DNA from: Chondrosia reniformis
Lineage: Eukaryota; Porifera; Demospongiae; Chondrillida; Chondrillidae
NCBI GenBank assembly: GCA_947172415.1
Contig: OX359201.1
Span: 186,001 to 250,000 of the forward strand
Reading direction: 5' to 3'
DNA length: 64,000 nt
The position numbers and the translations under genes are program-made. Positions 45,172-58,020 of this stretch are shown in pieces; within the stretch, counting starts at the first letter, position 1, and each line of letters opens with the position of its first letter. Below the pieces are notes generated by a model, which worked only from the letters and a program-made list of their open reading frames with translations, did not search any database and had not been told where the DNA came from.

Positions 45172-47892
45172 TTAAAGGTTTGAGAGCCTCTCCTTAAAGT
45201 ACTCGTAGGAGACAAACGATATGGATACTGTCATCATCGCCTAGGCAACGAGAAGAGTGAGTGGAGTAACAATCAAGACACATGCGAATTGTACTACATA
45301 TAAAGTATATAAGTAATAATGCATTAAAGGATTACATTAAATAAGTCCTTTGTCTGAGGAAGTTGTTCTAAACGTTTTCTTCATCATAGTTATATCAACA
45401 AGGACCCTTATCACTTCAAAGTATGTAATGTAAACTGGTTGTATAAACTAGTTTTATGACCTAATTAGATGAGCTCCATGAACTACATGTACCATAAGTA
45501 ACATCAAAGGGAGTACCTTTAAGATAGAGGGAGCTGCTCCTTTGTAGAAACCAAACAGACCCTCCTCTTTGAAAATGGTTATCCAGCAATTAATCATGTT
45601 ACCATAGTAACCCATTTTTCCGAACTTTGTTCTGGCTTGGTGGAACCCTTCTACCTAAAGCAATGAATATCATTAACACACACATATTAGGGTGATAACC
45701 TGTAATACATAGAATAGGGTGGTCATATTTTTTCATGCCACCCCCAATTAGTGAGTACTGCCGTTCTCTGGTACATTCCAACTCACCTGCAGACGCTTCT
45801 TTACGAGGTCAAAGGGCAGAGTTACTGTTTTAGCTGCAATACCTGCCATAGCTCCACAAAGGAACTTTTTTGTAGTCCCACTTCCTTCCTGAAGCATGTT
45901 TATCACGTGACAGTCACATGACCAACATGTGATCATATAAGAATACTCACATGGACAAATGCCTTCTTTAGCATGTAATAGATACTGAACTGCAGTCCAC
46001 TCGAAGGGGCAATCTGGAGGAGGGCTGGCAACAGACCTAAAGTGGGCGTGTCAAGATGCAACTAAAGGTGGGCGTGGTCACTGTGGTATACCTTTATAGA
46101 ATACTCTGACTCCGCCTTCCTTGTACATTAGCTGGCTAGCATGAACTATACCCTTGTATGTCTAAAACATATCAGAGAGATTACATGTACATCACTAGAC
46201 CACATCACTTATGTCACTATAACTACTACTATACTAAGTACTATTAAGATTAGGTGTCCCAATGAGGTGACAATATAAAGATTGCACTACTACTTAGCAG
46301 GTAGAGGCTACTATCTAAGGGCCCTAGGCTCTTATTTACTTTTGGTTCATGTTGCCCTACTAGCCTAGTTCTTAGGCAGTCAAGAGGGAAGCATGCGACT
46401 GTGGCTACCACTCCAGCCACCATTCCTGATAAGAAGTTCTTCCCTAAGAACAAGAGGATGGATGAGTGTAAAGAAGAGAGGGAGAGGGAGGGTGAGAAGG
46501 GGAGGGAGAGGAGGGTGTGGAAGAGAGGGAGAGGGAGAGGGGGTGATAAAGAGAGGATGAGGGAGGGTGAGGTGATAAAGCAGATGAAAGCTGTACATGT
46601 TAGACACAAAATGGTGATCATGACAGATACACGTCGCATGACTATATATTTCCCTAAAAAGACACATTTCACAACATCTCCTACATATATATGTACCTGG
46701 TGGGAGGGTGCTATTGGCTTCGCCTTTCATTTGTGCTTGCTTCAGTGCCTCAAATGTTGCAAACTACATGTTACAATACAAAAACCATTTGAAGTTAGAA
46801 TTTGACTGATAACGACAACAGGACATTGAAGCCCACCTGAATCCCTCCATATAAACAATACATGATCTGGCCGGCATAATGACCTTTCCTATACATTAGA
46901 ATACAGTAATACAGTTATTACTATTATTATATTTTCCTTATAGTGTATTAAACAGGTAATACAGTACATGTGACACTGTTAACATATATGAAACTTTGTC
47001 TTATTTCTGATTAATATCTGAATTTATCTTTAGAAAGGGTCATCTTTCGACTTTGGGAGCGTCTAGAGATGCAGTTTTTCTGATTCTTCTTTCTGCCAGA
47101 TGTTTCGACCCTCGGGTTAACCTTAACCCTCCCAAAGTCGAAAGATGACCCTTTCCAAAGATAAGTTTGACGCAGTTAGAAGAAATCCTTATTCTATTAT
47201 CTGAATTTATACAGTATAATTTATCTTATACATGAATGCTGATATACAGTATAAACTACTGGTGAGAATGCTTAATGCGGACAACAAAGTTTTAGCTGTG
47301 AATGGTTTCGATTTGGACCACTAGAGTTGTGTACCAATAGAAACTAATATACACTGAAACTGTCGCATTTTAAAATAAACTGCAACTAAAACTCATACTA
47401 ACAGGAAGTGGAATATATTACATTAGTCTGCTAGGAGGAAATTAAATTAATTAATAAAACAGGTCGGTGACTTGCTATTTTGATCATGTGTGTATTGTGT
47501 AACCACCAAACGTCTGCCATTTTATAATAGTTAGTTACATAATGTTATGGTAAGTGAGTGAATAAGACATGTGCAGTGGAGGAGAGAGAGAATCGAACCG
47601 GTACATGCGAGTTGGACTATGACAAGTCACGACCTTTAAGTTTTGGCAGAACTTACAAAAATGCAGTCAATCTCTCTTCCTTCCAAATGGTCCTCACAGC
47701 CTGCGCCAGACCGGTGTATTTGGCCGAGGGGTGCTCCCGGATAATGGGCTCCAATTGGAGCTGAAAGCGGATCTTTAACACATCCATCGGAGAGGTGAGT
47801 GTACGCGTCACAACGCCTGACCCCATTCCTGCAAACCAAGAGATCATTAGATCGTGTTTTTGCAACTTTCGCTGCAAGCTACTTTGAGACAT
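45172..47892 (-). CDS. SLC25A19: Mitochondrial thiamine pyrophosphate carrier, 9 exons
   Basis: About 307 residues, the usual carrier length. Exons in transcript order: 47657-47892, 46837-46888, 46697-46763, 46340-46443, 46092-46161, 45951-46036, 45787-45888, 45517-45654, 45172-45240; all phases fit. It has the threefold carrier structure with one PxDxxK/R signature per repeat: [21 protein letters not shown] and [11 protein letters not shown]. Details such as [39 protein letters not shown] and [12 protein letters not shown] follow vertebrate SLC25A19, which imports thiamine pyrophosphate into the matrix. The start MSQSSLQRK at 47892 is the first ATG; it lies 110 bp from the start of the divergent RhoGEF gene. 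Confidence 0.93.
47024..47190. mobile_element. Dispersed repeat family 2: element with 36-bp inverted repeats
   Basis: Arms at 47024-47059 and 47129-47164 are inverted copies with one mismatch (core AAGGGTCATCTTTCGACTTT) around a 69-nt loop. The right arm continues into AAGTTTGACGCAGTTAGAAG, and the complement of that flank opens the related copy at about 59780. It lies in intron 1 of SLC25A19. It is probably a MITE or fold-back element. Confidence 0.7.
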
Positions 47893-48002
47893 TACAATGT
47901 CGCACACTCGAGAAGGGAATTACCCCTGTGGTGATGCAATTAAAACGTTGACGTTTCCTAATGATATGTTGTAAATTCGTAATCAGATACTGATTTAAGA
48001 TT
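47893..48002. promoter_or_regulatory. Divergent promoter, SLC25A19 and RhoGEF genes
   Basis: 110 bp separate opposite start codons, so the core promoters and 5' UTRs of both genes must lie in or overlap this segment. No TATA box was evident. Confidence 0.55.
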
Positions 48003-51000
48003 ATGGAGGACAAACTACAGAAACAATTCCTGGAGAAGCTGTTAATTAAGTCAATGAAGAACGAGCTATCGGCTCTACAAAAGGTACAGCACACGGCCAA
48101 CTCGAGCAGCACGCTAAAGACAAAGCGAAGCACGACCTTAATCGTTCCTGACGAGGTTCGTCAGAATGGTCTACTGCACCCCCCGAACATGATTGTGCCG
48201 ATCCGTCGTAGTCGGAGTGCCGACGAGACCGGAGTTACGGAAGGTATGTTTCCCATATGCATATGCATCGTCTGCCGTCGTGCCAGTCGCGATCCGCGCA
48301 TATCCGTATATAGTGGTAAGCTTTAGTTTTTGTTCTGACGAAGAAGAGGACACTTTGAGTCAATCTTCTCTCAGCAGAGAAAGGATTCAGGTTCGTTCAC
48401 CAGAGATTAGCAAACTAGATCATCATCGTAGTTAGGTAATTAATTGCATATATACTTGGTATTGTATAGATTTTGCATGCCGATTCGATCGAACTCTTGG
48501 TGACTGATGACGCAATATCCACCACCTCCAGCACGGATACGAGTGTGATGTTTAATGGTATGTCTAGCAGGAGACGATGAGACATGTTATATTTAATACA
48601 ACCGCCCATGCCCATACGCAATATCTCCCCTTAGTACCCTTCAATAAACATGCTATATGCAGAGGAGGATTCGGGTCATTTTCACTGTTTTGTCTGTGTG
48701 TATAGTTTTAATACAATTATCTCAAATGAGTACCAGCTGCAATGAATGGAGCTGTAATGTGACAGGCTGCTCACATGCACTATATATACTGCACACATTG
48801 TCCAGTTATAATGGCGACCAACATACTGTGAAATTCTTTGCTTAAAGACTTTGCAACAAGATATGTCATTCAATAGCACACGTGACAATAGGTGCAGTTT
48901 TCCACTAAAATATACATACATGAATAATACACCATGGACCTACGTGCTGTGCCTATTCTGTAATGAATTAAAAAGCCTATAGGGGAACTAAACCTGGTGA
49001 GAGCTTTGATCATGCAGTCTGTTTGAGGAATGTCATAGGGACACAATTTGTTGATCAATATTCAAATATTTATCTAGGGATTGGTGACTATGTTCAGAGC
49101 GTGTCTCCCCAGACCAGCCCTCTCCCAACCAGACATATGTCACCTCCAAGAACAGATCAAAAGTTTGGTCATGTAAGGCTGAGTTTGAAATAAAATATTT
49201 TTTCTAGTTTACGTTTGTACAAGTAGGCATGACATATGGCAGGATTATGTAAACAGGGGAAATTCAATCCAATTACCTTGCCACTCTGTAAGGATTGCTA
49301 CAAATCCCCATGTCTCCTGTGATAGCTTTAAGGACCCTGTACTTCTTATAAAATAACTTCTTTATTGATTATACCCCAGAGAGAGATAAGACATATATAA
49401 ATATGTTTTTTGAAAATTTCAGTTTAGTTGTTGAATACAAAACTAACGCAGTATTATCCACACATTACCTTTTAAAGTTTAACAGTTAGTGACATTGCCC
49501 TAATTCTCTTGTATATTATGCTACTTCTCAAATTGTCCAGCCCATCTGCTCATAATGCCCCGCCCATCTGCTCATGCCCCGCCCATCTGCTCATGCCCCG
49601 CCCTTATATATGCAGCTGTGTAAAAGTGTTCCAGACATAACACTGGAGGAAGAGAGTGCACATTTGCAAGTTCCCATGAACTACAAATCCTTTGAGGAGA
49701 ATGTGAGCCGAGTTGTGTGTATTTGTAGTGTGTCAGGTACAGCATAGCACTGAATTGCCAACACTTAATTACCTTAAAATATTCCTGCTCTAGTTTCCTT
49801 ATAGGGATAGCTCTCTGCGAAGGGTCACAACTATGGTCAAGGAAAGTGAGGAATAATTGCATTGTCATGTGATTCCCATGTGACTGTCATGTGATATTGT
49901 ATGCCACAGTTGTCCAGACAAATCGTTCAACCAGTGATGGATCACTAAAGAGAAAGACATTAAATGGTGCATGTCGCATTATATATATGACACCACACAA
50001 ATATTGATTATACAAAGTTTTCCTAATTTTCCTGTGTGTAGGTTCAATTGTTACCATGGAGAAAGCCGTATGTTATTAGGCAATTTAACACATGTCACCA
50101 AGTCAATCTTACATAAATATGTTAGAGTACACTTCCCTCCATTACGTGGTTCACGTATGGATGTACATGTATTTCTGTAGAAGAAATTCAGACGAAGGAG
50201 TGTAAATAACATTACTAGCCTTATTGAGGAAAGTTACAAAAAGTTTCAAGTCATTTTACAAGAAGCAGGACCTCACTGGGCAGAAGAGTATGTTGTAAGT
50301 GACCACCAGTGTTATGCAATATCTTCAATGTATTACATAATACATAATACTCCATCTCCATGGTAACCAATGTCTAGAACAAGTACTGGTTTGATGTGTG
50401 TAACTCTGGTCCAATCAGTAAAGCGGAGGGACTGAGGAGGGAGAAGGTATGGGAGCTGTTTGCTACAGAAGTCAAGTACTTTGTCACTCAACTGCAGCCA
50501 CTGAGACTAGTAAGTACTTGTAGAGGTTATTGCCGAGGTAGATTATTGTAGTAATACTTGCAAGATAGCTTACTGTAATGATATAGCTATAAGACCCCAA
50601 GATTAGCATAGAGAGCCAAGGACTCAAGAAGAAGACAAAGATTCCCAGGGTTACTGATGAAGGGTGGAATTCCCAGAAACAGCTGTCTGGCCCAGTGGAG
50701 AAGTAGAAGGAGAAAATTATTGTATATATCCTCATCCAAAGCTCTCACTAGGTTTATTTCCCTATACTCTAAAAGTACATGTAGCATGTAAGAAAAATAG
50801 CGTATTAGATTATTCATGTAAATACAGTATATATATACAACAATATGTACGTATGTATATGCAGTGCAAGTTATGTGTACATGTTAAGTTGATATAGTAA
50901 TAATGTTCATATACCAACTGTGATAGCTGTTGACAGTTTGTGGTTGACTTATATTAGTACAAGATTGAATGAGTGTCATGTTCTTGAGATATATCACATT

Positions 51001-53063
51001 TTCCTCTTCCGCTCTGTGATGTAGGTGTACAAGGAATTTCTCGTTTACCTGCAGAAGCAGAGCCAATCAATATTGCCCTTTGTTGACATTAACAGGCTAT
51101 TTGGTAATATTGACAAAGTTTGCGAAGTATGTTATATAGCATGCTAATTTATATATGTTTGAATAGCTATGTAATTATATATTTATTACACACACTCAAT
51201 ATCAGTTGAGTATCAAAGTTGCAATGGACTTGCTGAAGCTGTTCAAATCAAGACAGCCTCACATGATTGCTTCAACAGAAGAACTTGTGTATACCTTCAG
51301 AATGGTTAGCCATACTGACCACACCCACTAGCCACTCCCTGACCACACCCCCTACCTTGCCCCTTTTGTCCCCTTCAGTTCAGCTCCACATTTCATCCAG
51401 TATACCACACTTACGGGCTAAACTATGAGCGAACAAAGAAATATTTGGATGGAATGAAGGAGAACAAGGCATTCCTCAAATATCTGGAGGTACATGAGTA
51501 TTTTCCTATAATTAATTGTTGACTCCACCCACATCTCCCATTCTATGAAGGTCTGCCAAGCAGAGCCAATGGTCAACAGACTCAAGTTAAATGACTTGCT
51601 CATTTCTCCCCTGAAGCATCTCATGGTCTATCCACTCCTTCTTGAGGTTAGTCTCTCCAAACAGACTGTTATTCCAATGGCAGAACACCTAAAAACCATT
51701 TAAAATTCAATTTGTAATCTTTATGTAACACTACATGAGTACCAACTTTATAGTCATTTCCTCTTTTCTTTGAGTGCAGAATATAATCAAGTACACAACT
51801 GCTGAGCCGGATAAACTGCTCCTTCAATCATCTCACAAGTTTTTTACACTCACTCTGCGTAAGTGCCACGCCCTCTACCCATAGCCACACCCTCATGGCC
51901 ACACCCTCTATAGGTGAGTTGGAGAGCCGTATAGCAGAGTACAAGACTACAATGAGACTAAGGGAACTACAGGAACAAACAAAATGGCCGACTATCCTTG
52001 AGAGGGATCCAGACATGTTTGTACCTCAAGTGAGCATTACGCAGTCAAATTTGCATCACATGACAGTCATGTGATCTGTGGGTCAACCATACTTTTGTCT
52101 TTCAAAATATACTATCTCAACTACACTATATATTATGTGTAGCTGCATGTATAGGTAATGACTATGTATGGTTATATAATCTTTTAGACAACGTTTAATT
52201 AATTGCACATTTTTGTGATCCTGCGTGTTGATCATGTGTTGATCATGTATTGTGTTGTGTAGTCAATCTATTTCAAGGTGTCCGAGCAACCCTGTGGTTA
52301 CCTGTTAGCTGCTAAGGATCGAACACTCCATCACGAGGGGAAACTCAATCTCATAGGTTGGGCAATCTCTGTTTGGTTGCCATGGTAATTCATTTGTGTG
52401 CTAATGTATGTATGTATGTAGGTAACAGAGGACAGACGTTATACAAGCTGCTTGGAGTATTGTGCAACGATGTCTTTATACTGCTGGAACGAAAGAAACA
52501 ACACTCCAAACCACATTACAATGCTTTTCGACAGGTAACACATTCAATAGAGTGGAACCCTTAATCTTAATTTATTCACTAGCCACACCTCCCAACACAC
52601 CCCTTTCAGCCACACCTCTTCATCATGCTTAAACATGTGTATATATGTGTCTATTCATCAGCCAATCAGATTAGAGGAATTAGAAGTATATAACATTGAA
52701 GAGCAAGGTCTTATGAACTGCTTCACTTGTTTGACCACGTCACCCTTCAGACAGCTAACAGCGCTGTACACCTTACAGTCAACATCTCAAGCAGACAAGG
52801 TTGGTGTAGTTCATATAACTGCATTCATAATACAACTTAATACATAATAATAAAGTAGTGAAGTAGGCATTGCTTGTGATTGAAGTGCATGAGGAGTTCA
52901 GTTTTGTCATTAGTAGACCCCTATCAATTATATGTCCCTCCCATTGTGGGCGTGTCCATGCATTCCTCCAATATCATGTGGGCGTGTCCATGCATCTCTG
53001 CAGGATATCTGGTTGACAAAGCTGAAGTCTGCCATTGCAGAACGACAAGAGAAGAAACAATGA
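48003..53063 (+). CDS. Rho guanine nucleotide exchange factor, DH-PH, similar to PLEKHG5/6, about 18 exons
   Basis: About 620 residues. Exons: 48003-48243, 48314-48390, 48470-48557, 49078-49172, 49616-49702, a small uncertain exon at about 49910-49966, 50181-50294, 50378-50509, 51025-51126, 51206-51304, 51379-51489, 51551-51646, 51780-51858, 51914-52029, 52263-52356, 52422-52534, 52662-52799, 53004-53063. The N-terminal third is serine-rich and disordered. The DH domain runs from EKVWELFATEVKYFVTQLQ through LFGNIDKVCEL to RLKLNDLLISPLKHLMVYPL, the conserved CR3 helix. A PH domain follows (GNRGQTLYKLLGVLCNDVF, ending DIWLTKLKSAI with the invariant tryptophan). The spacing and the RLKLNDLL motif favour the PLEKHG5/6 group, but this is a guess from memory. 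Substrate GTPase unknown. ATTAAA follows the stop at 53068. Confidence 0.86.
48930..49035 (-). repeat. Dispersed repeat family 1, partial inverted copy (RhoGEF intron 3)
   Basis: GTGCTGTGCCTATTCTGTAA, CCTATAGGGGAACTAAACCT and GAGAGCTTTG match the reverse complement of the copy at 17405. It ends about 40 bp before the exon 4 acceptor at 49077. Confidence 0.75.
49540..49610. repeat. Short tandem repeat (RhoGEF intron 4)
   Basis: Three to four copies of GCCCATCTGCTCATGCCCC next to the acceptor of exon 5 at 49615. Confidence 0.8.
50600..50815 (+). repeat. Dispersed repeat family 1, near-full copy (RhoGEF intron 8)
   Basis: Contains GATTCCCAGGGTTACTGATG, AAGGGTGGAATTCCCAGAAA, CAGCTGTCTGGCCCAGTGGA, TATCCTCATCCAAAGCTCTC and CTAGGTTTATTTCCCTATAC in order. 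It aligns over about 190 bp with the copy at 17405. Confidence 0.82.
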
Positions 53064-53153
53064 TTCATTAAAATTTTTATTCAAACTGTCTTGTTTCGGT
53101 CATAAATGTGTACGTAACTAAAAACTTTTCATTGTAAATGAGCTGAAATCGTT

Positions 53154-56100
53154 TTAAGAAAAGTGTTGAACTGCCAGTTTCCGTAGCAACGAGGCTGACG
53201 AGTTAAACTCTGTCAGAGCCCTCTGGAATAGTGTGCTGTGTACGCAAGAGAGGGAGGGGAGAGAGGGAGAGGGGAGAGGGGAGAGGGGAGAGAGGTGGGG
53301 AGGGGGAGAGAGGGAGAGGGGAGAGGGGAGAGGGGAGAGAGGTGGGGAGGGGAGAGAGGGAGAGGGGAGAGGGATGGAGAGGGAGAGGGGAGAGGGATGG
53401 AGAGGGAGAGAGGGAGAGGGGAGAGGGGAGAGGGATGGAGAGGGAGAGGGGAGAGGGATGGAGAGGGAGAGGGGAGAGGGATGGAGAGGGAGAGAGGGAT
53501 GGAGAGGAGGAGAGGGGGAGAGGGGAGAGGGGAGAGGGATGGAGAGGGAGAGGGGAGAGAGGTGGGGAGGGGGAGAGGGGAGTGGAGAGAGGGAGAGGGG
53601 GAGAGGGAGGGGAGGGAGGTAGGGAGAGGGGGAGATAACAACTAAGTACACTTATTCCACTTGTGCATACATTACCTGCAGTCTGTCTGGCTGCTATACG
53701 TATAGAATATGTCTATATTTAGTGGACTAGATACAGCAAATATCTACAATAAAGAAATGGATTGGTGGAAGGGTGGATAGATTTATAAATTGGTGGAAGG
53801 GTGGATAGATTTATAAATTGGTGGAAGGGTGGATAGATTTATAAATTGGTGGAAGAGTGGATAGATTTATAAATTGGTGGAAGGGTGGATAGATTTATAA
53901 ATTGGTGGAAGAGTGGATAGATTTATAAATTGGTGGAAGAGTGGATAGATTTATAAATTGGTGGAAGAGTGGATAGATTTATAAATTGGTGGAAGGGTGG
54001 ATAGATTTATAAATTGGTGGAAGAGTGGATAGATTTATAAATTGGTGGAAGGGTGGATAGATTTATAAATTGGTGGAAGAGTGGATAGATTTATAAATTG
54101 GTGGAAGGGTGGATGGATTTATAAATTGGTGGAAGGGTGGATAGATTTATAAATTGGTGGAAGGGTGGATGGATTTATAAATTGGTGGAAGGGTGGATAG
54201 ATTTATAAATTGGTGGAAGGGTGGATAGATTTATAAATTGGTGGAAGAGTGGATAGATTTATAAATTGGTGGAAGAGTGGATAGATTTATAAATTGGTGG
54301 AAGAGTGGATAGATTTATAAATTGGTGGAAGGGTGGATAGATTTATAAATTGGTGGAAGAGTGGATAGATTTATAAATTGGTGGAAGGGTGGATAGATTT
54401 ATAAATTGGTGGAAGAGTGGATAGATTTATAAATTGGTGGAAGGGTGGATGGATTTATAAATTGGTGGAAGGGTGGATAGATTTATAAATTGGTGGAAGG
54501 GTGGATAGACAGATGGATGGACTATGTTTACTGACTTCAATCATAAAAGAGTTGAGTGCCATAACAACGTCTTGCATAATGGGAATACTCGGAGATGGCA
54601 GTGCACACAGGTAGCTACAGAGTGTGAGAGATAGAGATGTCGGTCGGTGTCACCCTACACCAGTGACGTGCGACGCACTTGGTAATAGCTGCAACTATAT
54701 CTGCCAGCTGTTTAAAGAGCTTTTCTAGCATCTCTTTGAGATCCTCCAAACTTCTTCCAATCTTCTTCCTCTGTCTAGCAGACGAAGCTATGTGCTCACT
54801 GAGTGGACATACCATATAAGGAATACAATGGCTGAATGAGTGGACATACCATATAAGGAATACAAAGGATGAATGAGTCATACAATATATGGAATACATT
54901 GGAATGCTGTTATTGAACATATTCATCTACTTGCATTGGTATCAACCTTTGACCCCTTACCTGTACACTTTGACCCCCTCATAAACCACACCCAGTGACC
55001 ACGGCACCTTCTCCAGGAGCTGAGCTGGTGGGTGTAGTGCGAGCTTGCTCAAGACTTCACTCTGGTTGTTACCTACTGGATGAACTGACGAGACCACTGT
55101 GTCACCCTGGAGGGGAGGAGTCATGTCACCATGGTAACATACTTGTCAGTTAGACAACCTACATCAGATTTATCCACATTTCCACTGATTTCGGAAAGCT
55201 TCTTTTGCAGAACTTTTAATGCTGCTAAACAGTGAGTTAGTATGCCATTGTAACTGTATAAATAGCAAATGTCATTACACGGTGCATCTAACTATATAAG
55301 TAGATCCTACTTGGAATGGGTTATAAAGTATTTCACAAATTCCATTCCGTTTTCCAGCAGTGATTGCGCAACCAAATGTGATGAATGTGCACCTGAATAG
55401 ACACATAGATAATGTGACCATAATCCTGCTTCAATTCACAAGTCAATCTCACTCTCTTTCTTTTTCATGTGGTGAATCAACTGGCTCAGGTGCTCCTTCG
55501 CCTTTGAGTGAACAAAGAAGCTGAACACAGCTATCCAGTGCCTGCCAAAGGAAGGAGCAGTCACATGACAGTCACATGACTTGCAAGTCAACCAACTTTT
55601 CAAGAAGTTGTAACACAGCCTGAAACGTCCATGGAGGCTTGATGGCAATCACATCTAACCTATACAGTAATACAACTCAATTATGTGACACACACCATCC
55701 ACTAGCGAGTTCTGTTACCATAGTAATTCATAGACAGCTGTCATCTCTTTTTCTATGACAGCTGATAAGCCATCTCTTAGCAATGACTCCGCTTCACAAA
55801 TGATGTCATCGGTCACTGCTCTAGCAATCTCAACTTGGACCTGCTCAGTGACCTTCTCTGCATACTCTAAAAGGGGGAGGAGCCTGCTAGCCATGGCAAC
55901 CAGATGTACCCTCCCACAGACTATACCAGTGGTGTGGGTGTAAGAAGCCACTTTTCCATCAGACTTCAAATGTCGACAGAGATTGCGCAACTCACTCAAG
56001 AGAGTCTGTATACACAAACAGAATAACAGCTTGTAGACACACACTGGAGTGGTTCTAGGTCACATGACCATCATGTGACTCAGTAGTACCTTTCTATTGA

Positions 56101-58020
56101 CTGCCTTTACTCCGTTAATGAAAGCTTTGCTACAGAGTTGAGTGTCATTGGAGAAGAGGACAACAAGGCAGTTTAGATCTGCAAAGATAGAAGTGTGGAG
56201 TAGTGAAGCATACTTCCTTATAGGAGATATTACAGAGATATTTCCTTATAAGGAGATAGTGTTTCTTCCTTATAAGGGATGTACCTATTGTCTTGTGCTG
56301 GTATACCAGACAGCAATGAAGTATCTTATCATCGTTATTCTCAATTGCGAGATTAGTTAGCTCTGTTTGGACCTGTAGTGGGAGGGGCACGCATGGGTGG
56401 GCGTGACACATGTGTGGGCGGGGCAGGAGGTACCTCTTCCATTGTCTGTCCCCGGACCCTAGGATGCTGGGCCTCAAAACAAGAATGTAAAAATGATATT
56501 CCTCTCCTTGCTCGAACACCAATGTCGGGTTTATTCTAGTAAAGGCTGTATTGTGACACCATTAGATCACATGACTATCATGCGACCTACCTTTAATCCA
56601 TCAAGTTCTTGCATAACAACCCAAGGTATTACCAGTACTGGACGACCTACGCCTACGACAAGAGAGATCCTACACATTACTGATTAGATATGCTGAGTCA
56701 AATACTGTAAGTGTAGGGTATATTGCATAAGAATACCTTTGATTGCGTAATCCTTTAGTTCCACCAAAAACTCAAGATGGGAGAGTAAAATGTTTGTATC
56801 TAAAACTAGATACAACTTGTCCTACAGGGGGTGGATGGAATAAACCCACTAACCTCCGAATGAAATGTGATTGGCACATGTACAAACCTGGTAACTCAGT
56901 TCATTGGAAGTTTGGTGTTGTAAGACTTCCTGCTGGGATAGGGAGAGGGAGAGGGAGGAGGAGAGGGAGAGGGAGAGGGAGAGGGAGAGGGAGAGGGAGG
57001 GAGGAGAGGGAGAGGAAGATGTATACATGACTATAAGCTTACTCAAGTATGCCTTAGACTCCACTCACCCTCTGATTGGTGTAGTGAGGCTGTACATTAC
57101 TTCTCATACTCTTCACCTACAACAGGAGAACACACCTCATGACGTCACTCAAGACCTCCTGTGGGACCTTAAATATCTAAGTCTGCAAACCTCTATCACT
57201 AGCCGCTGTTGCATCTGGTCACTCATATCAATATCCATCTCTACCTCATTAGTACCCTCCCACCTACACACACACACACACAGAGAGGGAGGGAGGGAGG
57301 GAGGGAGAGAGATACTCACTGAACTAGCTCAACTACATGTGAATGGTTACTATATACCTCTCGTCACATTCCATGTCTGCATCCATCATGAGTGCACCGG
57401 ATTCATCAGATATCAAAGAAGGTGGGGAAAGGGGCGTGGCAATAGGTCTGTTGTACATTTGATTGGAGTATCCTGAGGTCAAAGTGCAAAGGTCAGAGTG
57501 AATATAGAGTCTTAATTAAGGTGGAACCTCATTGTCCAGAATGGCCACACAACAAGTATAGACAATGGCGTGGTCAAAGGGTTAAGTACCTGATGTGGAT
57601 GTGCTGCACTGTTGACTAGATTGACTGGGAGCTACAGGTGTGCTGTGCTGCACCATGGTACCCTGGAAGGGCATCCCCAGGGGAGGAGGGTGGAGATGGA
57701 CCTGAGTTGGATCCACCCAGGGGGGGTGGGGAGGGGGTCCTCTGTCAGCCACATCTACATTTCTAGTTATACTGACATTGACAGGGTCTGAATTCTACAG
57801 AATGGAGCAGTGTCGTTACAGTCTGTACACTTCAGAAAACAATAACAATCGCCACCTTCCTTTCCTTGCTGTCCGCTTTGTTCCGTTGCCCGTCCTCCAG
57901 TTTGCTTGAAGGGAAGCTCCAAGAGCTCTCTCCTGTAAGAACGTTAAAGTAGTATTGTTTGCCCTTCTTGGAGCGCGATTCGTATCTCATCCATCCTTCT
58001 GGTAATGACAGGTCGGCCAT
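53154..58020 (-). CDS. SWT1: WW-PIN endoribonuclease SWT1, 19 exons
   Basis: About 682 residues. Exons in transcript order: 57856-58020, 57590-57794, 57358-57472, 57191-57263, 57069-57116, 56888-56932, 56737-56821, 56591-56652, 56434-56535, 56285-56372, 56090-56178, 55719-56005, 55597-55659, 55453-55541, 55311-55392, 55163-55253, 54961-55106, 54654-54798, 53154-53222; every phase closes. An N-terminal WW domain (LPEGWMRYESRSKKGKQYYF, then TGESSWSFP) is followed by a proline-rich linker. A PIN nuclease domain lies at about residues 218-358: LVLDTNILLSHLEFL, VLVIPWVVMQELDGLK, IENNDDKILHCCLVYQ and LFSNDTQLCSKAF, with the acidic metal-binding residues kept. An all-helical C-terminal half follows. 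In yeast Swt1 is a nuclear endoribonuclease tied to mRNP quality control at pores. Its start lies 34 bp from the spinster-like gene. Confidence 0.9.
53238..53636. repeat. GA-rich (GGGAGA)n array (SWT1 last intron)
   Basis: GAGAGGGGAGAGGGA and ATGGAGAGG variants; polypyrimidine on the transcribed strand. It ends 14 bases from the last-exon acceptor at 53223-53224. Serine/proline/leucine frames on the minus strand are artefacts. Confidence 0.93.
53757..54510. repeat. 28-bp minisatellite (SWT1 last intron)
   Basis: About 27 tandem units containing TTGGTGGAAGGGTGGATAGA and TTTATAAA, with G/A variants at two positions. With the adjacent GA array it makes up about four fifths of the last intron. 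Confidence 0.95.
56937..57030. repeat. (GGGAGA)n tract (SWT1 intron 5)
   Basis: GGGAGAGGGAGAGGGAGG simple repeat ending at the acceptor of the exon at 56888-56932. As in the last intron, the transcribed strand is pyrimidine-rich right at the 3' splice site. Confidence 0.9.

Noticed and set aside
53154..53651. Serine/proline-rich minus frames and arginine/glycine/glutamate-rich plus frames
   Set aside because: Low-complexity translation of the (GGGAGA)n array; only 53154-53222 is coding, as the last SWT1 exon.
53757..54510. CRISPR-like regular 28-bp spacing
   Set aside because: The units are contiguous tandem copies with no unique spacers, in a eukaryotic intron.
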